Below, piece after piece: positions 24,811 through 32,922 of a DNA stretch of 64,000 bases. Below the pieces are notes generated by a model, which saw only the letters and a list, made by a program, of their open reading frames with translations, had not been told where the DNA came from and ran no database searches. Numbering within the stretch: the stretch's first letter is position 1; each line of letters begins with the position of its first letter. This DNA comes from Paenibacillus montanisoli. GTDB taxonomy: Bacteria > Bacillota > Bacilli > Paenibacillales > Paenibacillaceae. The stretch spans positions 310,001-374,000 of the forward strand of contig NZ_QLUW01000002.1 of NCBI RefSeq assembly GCF_003268025.1, in the 5' to 3' direction. Made by a program: the position numbers and the translations under genes.

Positions 24811-26157
24811 ATGAATGATCGACGAAACAAAACAATCATAACCCATCAGCGCGGGCGGTTTCTGAGTCCGGAGGATACGGCTAAGCGGTTAACCGAGCTC
24901 TTCTGGGAGGAATTCGAGCTCTCGCGCGCCGCGTTCGGCTGGCTGCCTGCGATGGAGGATTTTGAAACAAAAGGGGCGTTATCCAGATTCGGTTATCTGC
25001 ACAATGGCCATGCCAAGCTCTTGAGCGAGCGTGTTGCGGAACTGCCCGGCCCTTCGCTGGAGCGCCAGCTTTCCCCCGTTCATGTTCGGGAAGCGTACGA
25101 AAGAGCGTTTTCGGCTCCTTCCGAAGCCGCTTTTTTCCAAGGGTATGCCGTTGTCTTAGGAAAGCTGTACGAAACGTATGACCGGTTGCAATACCGGCTG
25201 GATCCTATTCTTGATGCGCCGACGCTGGATACGCTTCGATACATCCTAAAAGATCGCATGGAAATGCTTCGATACGCGAATGACAAGACGTTCTTTGCCG
25301 GAGCGGATGATCCGCTGCTGGCTGAGCAGCTGATTGTATGGCGAAGCTATGTGGAACAGCTATGGAACGCTCTTGAGGCTGCTGCGAAATCGGGTACGCC
25401 GGGCGCTGTCGAATGGCCTGCAATCCCTAACTATGAAACGGCCGGACCTCTGCCCTCGGTATCCGCTTGGGATGAGGAGCGGTTTCCGATCTATGAATTC
25501 AATGATGCATACAAAACCTCCTATTCCGATCCCTCGATGTCACCGCTGAACGATAGCATTAAACAGATGCATTATATTAACGCGACGGAGATGGGCGCCG
25601 CCGAAACGCTTTGTTACTTGTATTATGGCGTGCAGCAAATGCCTTTGACATTCTACTTCGACTTGGCCCGGCATCTTTGGGACGAAGTACGGCATTGCCA
25701 AATGGGCGTTCGTCGGCTCCAGCAGCTCGGATATAAGACCTCGCAGTTCAAATATTTCAAAGGCTCTCCCGGCAGAGGGCTTCAGGATTTGGCGGCGGAA
25801 TGGTTCCCTGACATGTACGCAGGCCTAACGATGGTGGCGGAGCCTTGCTCCTTTATCAAGAAGCGGAAGAGCGCCGCGGGCTTCCGGGAATACGGCGATG
25901 AATTGTCCGCGATCCAATGCGAATTCGATATGGCGGATGAACGAATGCATGTCGATTTCGGCAAAAAATGGGGACCGGAGCTGTACAAACAAATCAACCA
26001 TCTCATTACCGCGGCCGAGATGTCCGAACGAGCGAGATTGCGCCGGATCGAGCAGCTCGGTGCCGCTGCGACGGAGGAAGAGGCCAAGGAAATCGCACGA
26101 AACTTCCCTGGATTCTGCGGGTTGTCTACGACCGAGCTGAATTATGGCAAGTATTAA
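24811..26157 (+). CDS. Ferritin-like di-iron protein of unknown function
   Basis: A 448-residue protein with GAGGAGG before its ATG. Residues 250-400 hold a four-helix arrangement with two E...ExxH sets: INATEMGAAETL then WDEVRHCQMG, and later VAEPCSF then DERMHVDFG. This is the ligand pattern of ferritin-like di-iron carboxylate proteins and recalls DUF455. The N-terminal half (about 1-200) is helical and of unknown type. Redox or oxygenase chemistry is possible but not shown. The next gene, convergent, is a PhyH-type iron dioxygenase. A divergent AraC regulator probably controls it. Confidence 0.6.
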   Translation: MNDRRNKTIITHQRGRFLSPEDTAKRLTELFWEEFELSRAAFGWLPAMEDFETKGALSRFGYLHNGHAKLLSERVAELPGPSLERQLSPVHVREAYERAFSAPSEAAFFQGYAVVLGKLYETYDRLQYRLDPILDAPTLDTLRYILKDRMEMLRYANDKTFFAGADDPLLAEQLIVWRSYVEQLWNALEAAAKSGTPGAVEWPAIPNYETAGPLPSVSAWDEERFPIYEFNDAYKTSYSDPSMSPLNDSIKQMHYINATEMGAAETLCYLYYGVQQMPLTFYFDLARHLWDEVRHCQMGVRRLQQLGYKTSQFKYFKGSPGRGLQDLAAEWFPDMYAGLTMVAEPCSFIKKRKSAAGFREYGDELSAIQCEFDMADERMHVDFGKKWGPELYKQINHLITAAEMSERARLRRIEQLGAAATEEEAKEIARNFPGFCGLSTTELNYGKY

Positions 26158-26159
26158 CT

Positions 26160-26187
26160 AAAAAGACCGCCTGTCGCCCAGGCGGTC
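26160..26187 (-). terminator. Terminator between convergent genes
   Basis: A perfect 8-bp stem (GACCGCCT / AGGCGGTC, seven-base loop) has TTTTTA on its minus-strand side, so it mainly ends the PhyH gene; it can also act on the plus strand. Confidence 0.75.
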
Positions 26188-26213
26188 GTATCGTATTTCC
26201 AGAAATCACACAT

Positions 26214-26891
26214 TTATTGTCCGTTCACACGAAACGCCGCCTTCGCCCAAGCATAATCGGGGTCCTCCAGGTTCCCGTCTTTGTAGGTCGAAATCAACGC
26301 CCAGCGGTCTTTGCCCGAGCGGTTCGGATAGGAGGCATGGAACAACAAATCGTGGAAAATAATCGCATCTCCTCGAGATGCTGTGAGGTCAACGATTGTT
26401 TCCGGCTTTATATCCTCGTCCTTTAACCGGTTGCTGAAGCCTTCCTCTCTGCCCGTGAAATCCGCATGCTCCATATTGCTGTGATGCGAGCCGGGAACGA
26501 TGCGCAAGCATCCGTTCTCGATCGTCGCGTCATCGAGCGCGATCCATACGGAATATTTATGGCTGCCATACCAATAAGGGTAGTCTTGATGCCACGGCGA
26601 TCCGAAGTCTGTCGTTGCGTTCTTGAAGACTACCTTATCGCTTAGGAATATAACATGATCGCCAATGATCTCTTCCAGCGCTTTCACAAGAAGAGGATGT
26701 GCGGCCGCTTCCTTAAAGAGGGGACTGGCGACTGCCATGCCGACATAGACGCCTGACTTGTCGACCCCGTTCTTGTCCAGAACGTTTTGCGCTTCCTTCT
26801 TCAGCTCTGCCGCTTCTTCCTCGGTGAATAATCGGTTCAACACATAGTACCCGTTCATTTGGAATTGTTCCTTGATCATGGATGACGCCAC
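26214..26891 (-). CDS. Phytanoyl-CoA dioxygenase (PhyH) family protein
   Basis: A non-haem Fe(II)/2-oxoglutarate oxygenase of about 225 residues. The iron ligands appear as HQDYPYW (His and Asp, about residue 106) and HASYPN (distal His, about 185), with the 2-oxoglutarate-binding Arg expected soon after. The reading frame is open further upstream, but AAGGAGG (26901-26907) favours GTG 26891 (nine bases) over ATG 26897 (three bases); ATG 26879 is also possible. The substrate is unknown. It follows a half-length VOC gene. Confidence 0.88.
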   Translation of the reverse strand: MASSMIKEQFQMNGYYVLNRLFTEEEAAELKKEAQNVLDKNGVDKSGVYVGMAVASPLFKEAAAHPLLVKALEEIIGDHVIFLSDKVVFKNATTDFGSPWHQDYPYWYGSHKYSVWIALDDATIENGCLRIVPGSHHSNMEHADFTGREEGFSNRLKDEDIKPETIVDLTASRGDAIIFHDLLFHASYPNRSGKDRWALISTYKDGNLEDPDYAWAKAAFRVNGQ

Positions 26892-26928
26892 AGGCATTCC
26901 CCTCCTTCGTTGTACAGCACAGCCAGAC

Positions 26929-27150
26929 TTACGGCTGCCATATCTCGAACAAATTCCCATCCGGATCGCAAAATCGAAAGTTAGGACCGCAAGGTCTATT
27001 TTCCGGAATATCACTGACAATGTTCACGCCATTCGCCTTAAAACGATTGTACATCTCTTGTATACGCGGAGTTATAAAACAAGCCAGCGGCTGCCGATCG
27101 CCATGATCAAACGTGAAACCCAAGCTCCCTGCGGATTTCTCGGCTGTCAT
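26929..27150 (-). pseudogene. VOC (glyoxalase-like) C-terminal half
   Basis: 73 codons reading from an ATG that overlaps the DinB stop in ATGA. The sequence has one beta-alpha-beta-beta-beta half of a VOC fold, ending NFRFCDPDGNLFEIWQP with the usual Glu metal ligand. The N-terminal half is missing; upstream in the same frame is only antisense-like sequence inside DinB. It is best read as a remnant, though a single VOC module that pairs as a dimer is conceivable because the coupling to DinB is neat. Confidence 0.6.
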
Positions 27151-27653
27151 AAGGAATGTTTGCCTTCCGCTTTGATTTCTTCCTTGAACAATCCCCTGCG
27201 AATCAGGTTTGCGGTAACCGGCTTCTTCCCGATTTCTCGCGACCAGATTGACAGCTGGCCAATGTGGTGGATCTCGTGGGCGATCACATGGCGCATGATT
27301 TCCCCGTAGCTGAAGTTTTCCCACTCGCCTTCGTTATTTTGATCGGTTAAGACATTCGTTTCCAAGTCATCCTTCCAACCGTGGATGAAAGGAGCAATTT
27401 CAGCGCGGCAGCGAGCGGCGTATTCTCGCAGCTTCCGCACATCTGCGCAGTCCTCGAACTGAACATACTGAGGCTCCCTTCCTTGCAGGCCGCTGATCCA
27501 GCTGTATTCTACATCCACAATATGATACAGCGTGTAGAGTATGCTTCCCATGCCGCCTGTGCGTTCCTTCGTCAGCTCATGCTCGTCTGCTTGCTCGCAC
27601 CAATTAAACCACTCGTTGCGTACCTGCCAGTTGTACTCGAACAGCTTCAACAT
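27147..27653 (-). CDS. DinB-family protein
   Basis: A 168-residue four-helix bundle of the DinB/YfiT type. The three expected metal-ligand histidines are visible: one in LYHIVDVEYSW (about residue 45) and two in HVIAHEIHHIGQL (about 125-137). The ATG at 27653 has GAAGG eight bases upstream; a GTG at 27662 overlaps that site. Members include thiol-transferases using bacillithiol, but the activity here is unknown. Its stop overlaps the VOC fragment's start. Confidence 0.88.
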   Translation of the reverse strand: MLKLFEYNWQVRNEWFNWCEQADEHELTKERTGGMGSILYTLYHIVDVEYSWISGLQGREPQYVQFEDCADVRKLREYAARCRAEIAPFIHGWKDDLETNVLTDQNNEGEWENFSYGEIMRHVIAHEIHHIGQLSIWSREIGKKPVTANLIRRGLFKEEIKAEGKHSL

Positions 27654-27730
27654 GCCGGACACCTTCCCTGATCATCCAGATTCTTCTTAACTAGAATTCG
27701 GAATTCACCCTGCCGATCCTGCCGAATGAA

Positions 27731-27756
27731 TAAAAAAAGAAGCCGAGATCCTCGGC
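27731..27756 (-). terminator. Rho-independent terminator
   Basis: GCCGAG / CTCGGC with a three-base loop, then TTCTTTTTTT on the minus strand. Ends the SnoaL-like gene. Confidence 0.88.
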
Positions 27757-27777
27757 CGCTAAATTATTGATCGCAAA

Positions 27778-28155
27778 TTAGAACATGCCGTTCTCATTTG
27801 GAGAATCCTCCGGGATCGCTTGGCCTGTGTCCCACAGCTCGACAATGCGTCCCTCCTCGAAGCGGAAAATATGAACGACGGCTGCCCCGAGAACACCCGG
27901 CTCATGCTTGACGTTGGAGTATGTCATAACGCTGTCCCCTTCTTCGAGGCAGCGTTTGACCTCAAGAGCCTTATTCGGGAATTTCGCCGCATTTTCTTCC
28001 ATAGCAACCATTAGCGAGCTCGCGTCGCCTGGGAAATAGGGATTGTGATGACGGAAACCCGGACCTACATAGCTTTCATAGGCTTCGCGCACGTTCCCTG
28101 AAGCGACAAGCTGCAAGAAATTCACGGCCTTTTCTTTAAGGGACATTGTTTTCAT
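27778..28155 (-). CDS. SnoaL-like / NTF2-fold protein
   Basis: A 125-residue NTF2-like protein (SnoaL type): AVNFLQLVASGNVREAYESYV at the start, HHNPYFPGD, then HIFRFEEGRIVELWDTGQ near the end. Members of this fold include isomerases and hydrolases of small molecules; the ligand here is unknown. AGGAAG precedes the ATG. A separate gene with its own terminator. Confidence 0.85.
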   Translation of the reverse strand: MKTMSLKEKAVNFLQLVASGNVREAYESYVGPGFRHHNPYFPGDASSLMVAMEENAAKFPNKALEVKRCLEEGDSVMTYSNVKHEPGVLGAAVVHIFRFEEGRIVELWDTGQAIPEDSPNENGMF

Positions 28156-28194
28156 AGCATACTTCCTTTCTATTTAGCAATAGAATTATCCCAA

Positions 28195-28551
28195 CTATAA
28201 ATGGGTGCATATACGCAGCTGATTGCCGTCGGGATCGACGACCGTCATCGTGCGCAGCCCTTCCAAATCTTCGTTAGGCGGCTCGGCGATCGTGATGTCC
28301 GGCTTGTGCTTCAAGTCGTCGTACCAACGATCGACATCCGGAACGAAGAAGTGAATCAAGCCTCCGACCTGGCAGTCGCCGGAATGTTCGGTTAAATACA
28401 GGGTCATGTCATCCTTCGTGATTTGCAGGAAGACAGGGAAATGCGGCTCGAACCGATGCTCCCAATCGACGCGAAAGCCCAACCCCTCTACGTAAAATTT
28501 CTTGCTTCTCGGATAATCGGTTATGCGAAACGCAGGGATGACCTTTTGCAT
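28195..28551 (-). CDS. Glyoxalase-superfamily (VOC) protein
   Basis: A complete single VOC protein of 118 residues, with two beta-alpha-beta modules: IPAFRITDYPRSKKFYVEGLGF and IHFFVPDVDRWYDDL ending VVDPDGNQLRI. The glyoxalase/bleomycin-resistance-type layout is clear, but the usual first metal ligand is not obvious, so binding rather than catalysis is possible. It lies 12 bases after the GNAT gene and is probably co-transcribed. Confidence 0.87.
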   Translation of the reverse strand: MQKVIPAFRITDYPRSKKFYVEGLGFRVDWEHRFEPHFPVFLQITKDDMTLYLTEHSGDCQVGGLIHFFVPDVDRWYDDLKHKPDITIAEPPNEDLEGLRTMTVVDPDGNQLRICTHL

Positions 28552-28563
28552 CGTCTGCCTCCT

Positions 28564-29097
28564 CTATAGCATCTTCTCAAAGATAAAAATAACCTCGCTT
28601 GCTTGATGCCGCCTTCGCAATTCCTCCTGCAGGACCTTGCCGACGTCATAATCGTGAACGGAAATTCGTTCATACTCGTGGTGATGAGATCCTTTCGCGA
28701 CTAATTCGAAGGGAATATAGCCGTTTTTCAAGTAAAATCGTTCCACCTTCAGATCCTCCGCGGAACCGAGGCCGATTTTCCGATAGCCTTTGCTTCTGAC
28801 CGCATCTTCAAACGCCGCGATCAGCTTCGATCCGATTCCGGTTCGCAGCAGCTGTTTGGTCTCCTCATGCGTTACGGCAATACCTTGCAGATTTATGGAG
28901 GCATTATCTCTGCGCGAAGGATGTCCATAGCAAACCCCGACAAGCTCGTCCGCCGCAAACGCGCCTAGGTATAGATCATGGTTCGTTGATATACGATCCG
29001 TGAAATCTTCCATGCTCTCTTGATCCAAATATTCGCATTGAAATGCGTGAACGCGTTCATAGTCTTCCCGATTTAACAATCTGATCTCCACATGCAT
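28564..29097 (-). CDS. GNAT-family N-acetyltransferase
   Basis: A 177-residue acetyltransferase. The acetyl-CoA motif A reads LLRTGIGSKLIAAFEDA (about 83-99), preceded by the beta-4 strand INLQGIAV and followed by KIGLGSAEDLKVERFYLKNGY. The acceptor substrate is unknown. It heads a short minus-strand unit with the VOC gene at 28195. Confidence 0.88.
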   Translation of the reverse strand: MHVEIRLLNREDYERVHAFQCEYLDQESMEDFTDRISTNHDLYLGAFAADELVGVCYGHPSRRDNASINLQGIAVTHEETKQLLRTGIGSKLIAAFEDAVRSKGYRKIGLGSAEDLKVERFYLKNGYIPFELVAKGSHHHEYERISVHDYDVGKVLQEELRRRHQASEVIFIFEKML

Positions 29098-29136
29098 CTA
29101 CAAGGCACAGCTCCCTTCTCTCTTGCCAGTCACCTG

Positions 29137-30342
29137 CTACAATCGTGCAAGCAAAATATCCCGCATGGCCGTTTTATCCAGCTGAACGGGGCTCTGTTTG
29201 TTATCGGCAGCATTGACGACGGCATCGATATTGTTCGCGTTGACGCCATATGCGCCTAATCTCGGAATGTTCAGCTGTGCCGTCCATTCCTCTAAAACAG
29301 ACACCAACCGGGTGCAGCTGCCATCCGTATCGCGCTTATCGTGACCCGTTAAGATCGCCCCGACGGCTGCATATTTCGATCGTGCAAGCGCCGCCGTTTC
29401 TCCCGCTTCTACGTTCAACGCTCCGAGGTTTCGTTTCGTTGCTTCCGCGAGCAAGGTCCCGCAAATAACGCCGTGCGGAATCGGGAACATGCCGCCAAGC
29501 GGTGAAGCAAAGCCATGGACGAGCCCTAACCCGGCATGCGCCAATGTAATGCCCGACAGCATGGAAGCGTAAGCCATCTGCTCGTGCAGCGATACATCCT
29601 CCGCAGCGGTCGTGCAAATATGCACCAAGCTCTTGGAGGCTGCCTCGATACCGGATAGTGCCAGGGCATCCGTGAGCGGCGAGGCTTTCGTCGATACATA
29701 GGACTCGATCAATTGCGTTAACGCGTCCAGGCCGCTCGCCGCCTTGACGGAAATCGGGCAGCTTATCGTCAATCGCGCATCAAGGATGGCGGCATCCGGG
29801 ATAAACCGGTCATGACGAAGTGAACGTTTATATCCGCCAGGGATGGAGATGACGGCATTTTTCGTCATTTCGCTGCCGGTCCCCGAAGTCGTCGGGACGG
29901 CAGCGAAGAATACTTTGCTGCCGCTATGCAGCCGGTAAGCCGGTTGTCCTTCCAGATAATTCAGGATCGTATCTCCAGGCTCAGTGGGCAGCATGGCGGA
30001 AACGGCTTTGCCTGCATCCATTGCGCTTCCGCCTCCAATTGCGACGACGGCATCGATCGCCTGCTGCGCGTTACCGTTCCGGGAACGAAAGCGATCCACG
30101 ACTTCATCGACCCATTCCACAGTCGGCTCCTGATGGATATGAACGGTTTCATATGTAATCCGGGAAGCTTCGAGCGATGCGGCGATTCGCTTCCAATGCT
30201 CGGCATTCGTCCGCTGAAAGCCTCCCATAACAAACAAGATTCGCTGAGTCCCTTTCGGCAGCGCATCAACCAGCTTTTCTACCATGCCGCTGCCGAAATG
30301 AATTGCGGGCGTTCCCGTAAACTGAAAAGCGTTCATTACCAT
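29137..30342 (-). CDS. Iron-containing alcohol dehydrogenase
   Basis: A 401-residue group III alcohol dehydrogenase. The nucleotide-binding GGGSAMDAGKA (about 105-115), TTSGTGSEMT (about 150-160) and the iron-site HAGLGLVHGFASPLGG with later HG (about 260-290) are present. ATG 30342 is chosen because GGAGAG is six bases upstream; the frame is open to 30426 but would overlap the preceding gene deeply. It overlaps the monooxygenase gene by seven bases, so the two are coupled. The substrate, an alcohol or lactaldehyde-like compound, is not known. Confidence 0.92.
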   Translation of the reverse strand: MVMNAFQFTGTPAIHFGSGMVEKLVDALPKGTQRILFVMGGFQRTNAEHWKRIAASLEASRITYETVHIHQEPTVEWVDEVVDRFRSRNGNAQQAIDAVVAIGGGSAMDAGKAVSAMLPTEPGDTILNYLEGQPAYRLHSGSKVFFAAVPTTSGTGSEMTKNAVISIPGGYKRSLRHDRFIPDAAILDARLTISCPISVKAASGLDALTQLIESYVSTKASPLTDALALSGIEAASKSLVHICTTAAEDVSLHEQMAYASMLSGITLAHAGLGLVHGFASPLGGMFPIPHGVICGTLLAEATKRNLGALNVEAGETAALARSKYAAVGAILTGHDKRDTDGSCTRLVSVLEEWTAQLNIPRLGAYGVNANNIDAVVNAADNKQSPVQLDKTAMRDILLARL

Positions 30343-30644
30343 TGCGATCTCTCCGCCGGTGCGATCACCCGGTGAGGCGCGCCTTCGCGCGGTTTGGCCA
30401 TCCAAGGAGCTACCGTATCCCGCCATTTCAAATAGTGCGCCGTCTCTTTATGCTTGGCCGCCGCTTCCTCCGATTCATAAGCTTCATACAGCGTAAACGA
30501 AGCAGGATCATCCAGATGCTGCAAAATATCAAACCGCAGATTGCCGGCCTCTTGTACAGAGCCTCGATGGTTGTCCAGCGTCGCGGCAATGAAATCATCC
30601 ACAAATTCCGGTATAACGACAACTTTTACGATCGTGACGATCAT
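30336..30644 (-). CDS. Antibiotic-biosynthesis-monooxygenase (ABM) fold protein
   Basis: A 102-residue dimeric alpha/beta-barrel protein of the YgiN/LsrG type: IVKVVVIPEFVDDFIAAT, then RFDILQHLDDPASFTLYEAYESEEAAAKHKETAHY. Such proteins act as quinol monooxygenases or as isomerases such as LsrG. The overlap with the alcohol dehydrogenase suggests both act on the same small metabolite. Confidence 0.88.
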   Translation of the reverse strand: MIVTIVKVVVIPEFVDDFIAATLDNHRGSVQEAGNLRFDILQHLDDPASFTLYEAYESEEAAAKHKETAHYLKWRDTVAPWMAKPREGAPHRVIAPAERSQW

Positions 30645-30754
30645 CGGTTCTTCATCTCCAATACGGTTTGTTGGCGAGCTCTTCTGCTAGCTCAGATGCG
30701 TTTATCATCTCAAATTTCGTGACCGCTTACAATGAGTTCGAAGTCATCATCAAT

Positions 30755-30778
30755 AAAAAAAGCCGCGGTTGCCGCGGC
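30755..30778 (-). terminator. Rho-independent terminator
   Basis: GCCGCGG / CCGCGGC with a three-base loop and seven T on the minus strand; ends the isomerase gene at 30793. Confidence 0.92.
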
Positions 30779-30792
30779 TTCTTCATCATCTA

Positions 30793-31569
30793 TTACAATA
30801 GGCCCTTCTCTTTCAAGTTCAGATAGCTCACCAACGCCGTTTCGATACCTGTCAGGTTGCGGAGCTTGTCCTGCTCGACCGTCATCCACTCCACGCCGAT
30901 TTCCGTCGCGGCTTCAATGGATTCTTGAATGTTCACGATACCCGTGCCAACGGCCGTCCACTTTCCGATCTCATCCGTTCCGTATACGTCCTTAAGATGG
31001 ATAGCCGGCACGCGGCCCGACATCTTGCGCAAAATATGCGCAGGATCGGCGCCGCCAATCGTAATCCAAGCGACATCCATGCGGAAGTAAAGATGCTTCG
31101 GATCCGTATGCTCAGCCAAAATATCCAGTGCGTACAGGCCGTTAAAGGTCCGCTCAAACTCATGCGCATGGTTGTGGTAGCAGAATCGAAGCCCTTCCTC
31201 AGCAAACCGCTTTCCCGCCGCATCGTATAATTCGGCATCGCGAAGCAGCTGCTCGCGCGAATCGACGACATCCCACCAGAAGGTGACGTCCTTCGTTTGC
31301 AGCGCGTGCGCTTCTCTGATAAGACGATCCACTTCCTTCTCGTCGCGCAGCAGTTCTTTGCTAGGTACGCTGTGAGTCGCGATTTGGAGTCCAAGATCGT
31401 GGAAACGCGCGACGTTCGCTCCTATGTCTCCTTTAAGCAGCTCGCCGCCGCCTTCGATGCCCTTGTAGCCGATTTCCGCTACGCGCTTCATCGTGCCCCA
31501 GAAATCCTGCTTCGCTTCTTCGCCGATAATTCCGATTAATCCAAGTTTAGGTCTAGTCATGGCTGGCAT
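30793..31569 (-). CDS. Sugar phosphate isomerase/epimerase (TIM barrel)
   Basis: A 258-residue xylose-isomerase-like barrel. Likely metal ligands are seen in GGGELLKGD-type early loop, YHNHAHEFE (His and Glu, about residue 130-138), MDVAWI (Asp, about 165) and HLKDV (about 197). The ATG at 31569 overlaps the preceding stop as TAATG, with AAGGAG five bases before. Paired with the dehydrogenase at 31569-32630, it probably converts a keto-sugar or inositol product. Confidence 0.9.
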   Translation of the reverse strand: MPAMTRPKLGLIGIIGEEAKQDFWGTMKRVAEIGYKGIEGGGELLKGDIGANVARFHDLGLQIATHSVPSKELLRDEKEVDRLIREAHALQTKDVTFWWDVVDSREQLLRDAELYDAAGKRFAEEGLRFCYHNHAHEFERTFNGLYALDILAEHTDPKHLYFRMDVAWITIGGADPAHILRKMSGRVPAIHLKDVYGTDEIGKWTAVGTGIVNIQESIEAATEIGVEWMTVEQDKLRNLTGIETALVSYLNLKEKGLL

Positions 31570-32630
31570 TACGCTCCTTCTTTCGAGAATTGGCCGTTAT
31601 TCAACATCGCGATAAACGGGCTGTCCGATACGTTTGTCAGCGGAATCGATACGCGCGCGTTGCGGCGGACCGATTCGTAGACGGCAAAAATCAGTTCCGA
31701 TGCGCGCAGCGCCTTGCGATGCGATACTTCAGGCTCTTCGCCGGACACCAAGCAGTCGATCGCATGCTTGACATAACCGATCATTTGATCGGACATGGAG
31801 GAGAGTTCCATCTCCTGCTTCCATGCCGGATCCTCATAGTTGACGGCTTTGACGATTTGCCCGTCCCACATGACTTCGATAAAGCCTTCCGTGCCGATCA
31901 CGCGTACGCCGGCCCAAATCTTCGCCATATCCTGGGTTGGCTCCCATACATCGATTGTACCAGAATAGAGCGAGGCTTGAACACCGTTTGCGAACACGAC
32001 ATGTCCGGACGCGCCGCATTCCGATGGCACATTGAACCAGTTGTAGACTTCAGTCGTATCGACCGCTCCCAGCACCGATTTCGCCGGCGTTTCATCCATA
32101 AAGCTGATCGCCTGGTCGAACGTGTGGATGCCGCAATCGAGCAGGTTTGGCGGAGAATAGAGATCCAGGCGAAGCACCTGTCCGATGCGTCCTTCCTTGA
32201 TCAGGCGACGCACGGTCTGATTCCCCGTTGCAAATCGGCGCTGCAGCGAGAATGTCAACTGGCAGCCCGTTTCGTCGGCGATGCGGCCCATTTCTTGGCA
32301 TTCGCCCCATGTCGGCGACATCGGCTTCTCGCACAGAACCGCTTTGGCGCCTGCTTCCGCGCAATCGCGGAATACCGGCAAATGCAGCGGTGTCCATAGG
32401 CAGATGAGTACGACATCCGGCTTTTCCTTCGCCAGCATTTCCTTATGGTCGGTATAGATATTGGCTTGTTGGAAGCCAAACTCGGATTTCAATGTTTCGG
32501 CGGATGCCGCCGCGATGTCGGACAACGCGACAACCTCAAGTCTGCTGTCGGCTTTGATGCCGATTGCGTGTTCATGCGCACGTTTGCCGCAGCCGATAAA
32601 AGCGACTCGAAATACGTTTGTTGCGTTCAT
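31569..32630 (-). CDS. Gfo/Idh/MocA family dehydrogenase
   Basis: A 353-residue NAD(P)-dependent oxidoreductase: GCGKRAHEH at the N-terminus, then CEKPMSPT (about 100) and DCGIHTFDQAISFM (about 167), with the catalytic Asp and His expected in the latter. GAGAGGA precedes the ATG by about ten bases. It is coupled to the isomerase gene by a TAATG overlap. A LacI-type palindrome GAAACGTTTC lies upstream at 32697-32706, so the pair may be sugar-regulated. Confidence 0.92.
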   Translation of the reverse strand: MNATNVFRVAFIGCGKRAHEHAIGIKADSRLEVVALSDIAAASAETLKSEFGFQQANIYTDHKEMLAKEKPDVVLICLWTPLHLPVFRDCAEAGAKAVLCEKPMSPTWGECQEMGRIADETGCQLTFSLQRRFATGNQTVRRLIKEGRIGQVLRLDLYSPPNLLDCGIHTFDQAISFMDETPAKSVLGAVDTTEVYNWFNVPSECGASGHVVFANGVQASLYSGTIDVWEPTQDMAKIWAGVRVIGTEGFIEVMWDGQIVKAVNYEDPAWKQEMELSSMSDQMIGYVKHAIDCLVSGEEPEVSHRKALRASELIFAVYESVRRNARVSIPLTNVSDSPFIAMLNNGQFSKEGA

Positions 32631-32696
32631 TTTCTAAAATCCTCTCCCTCAATTTCTAGCATAATAGATGAGCAGCATCGATTGACAGCAGCAATC

Positions 32697-32706
32697 GAAA
32701 CGTTTC
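32697..32706. promoter_or_regulatory. LacI-family-like palindrome GAAACGTTTC
   Basis: A perfect 10-bp palindrome with central CG, 67 bases before the dehydrogenase start. It lacks the extra base of a cre site, so a LacI-family repressor encoded elsewhere is more likely than CcpA. Confidence 0.45.
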
Positions 32707-32922
32707 AACCTCACTAGCATATATCAAGAGATGCAGCGCTTTCAACACAATTTTTCCCTTGTGACTTAATTAGAAATGTTCCGACAAAATGCTCCAATCT
32801 TCGTTAGTTAGTATCATCAAGGTAAGTAGCTGAAACGAAAGTGCGTACTTCCGTGAAGCCCTCATCTTCGCTATAGTTTCATATGGAGACGAACTTATTT
32901 ATTTCGATAGGGAGTGGAATTT

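Noticed and set aside
31590-32399. Long plus-strand frame of 269 residues
   Set aside because: Antisense to the Gfo/Idh/MocA gene; long antisense frames are common in GC-rich genes and this one shows no domain.
32697-32706. cre site before the dehydrogenase gene
   Set aside because: GAAACGTTTC lacks the extra base between AA and CG of the cre pattern; kept only as a LacI-type palindrome.
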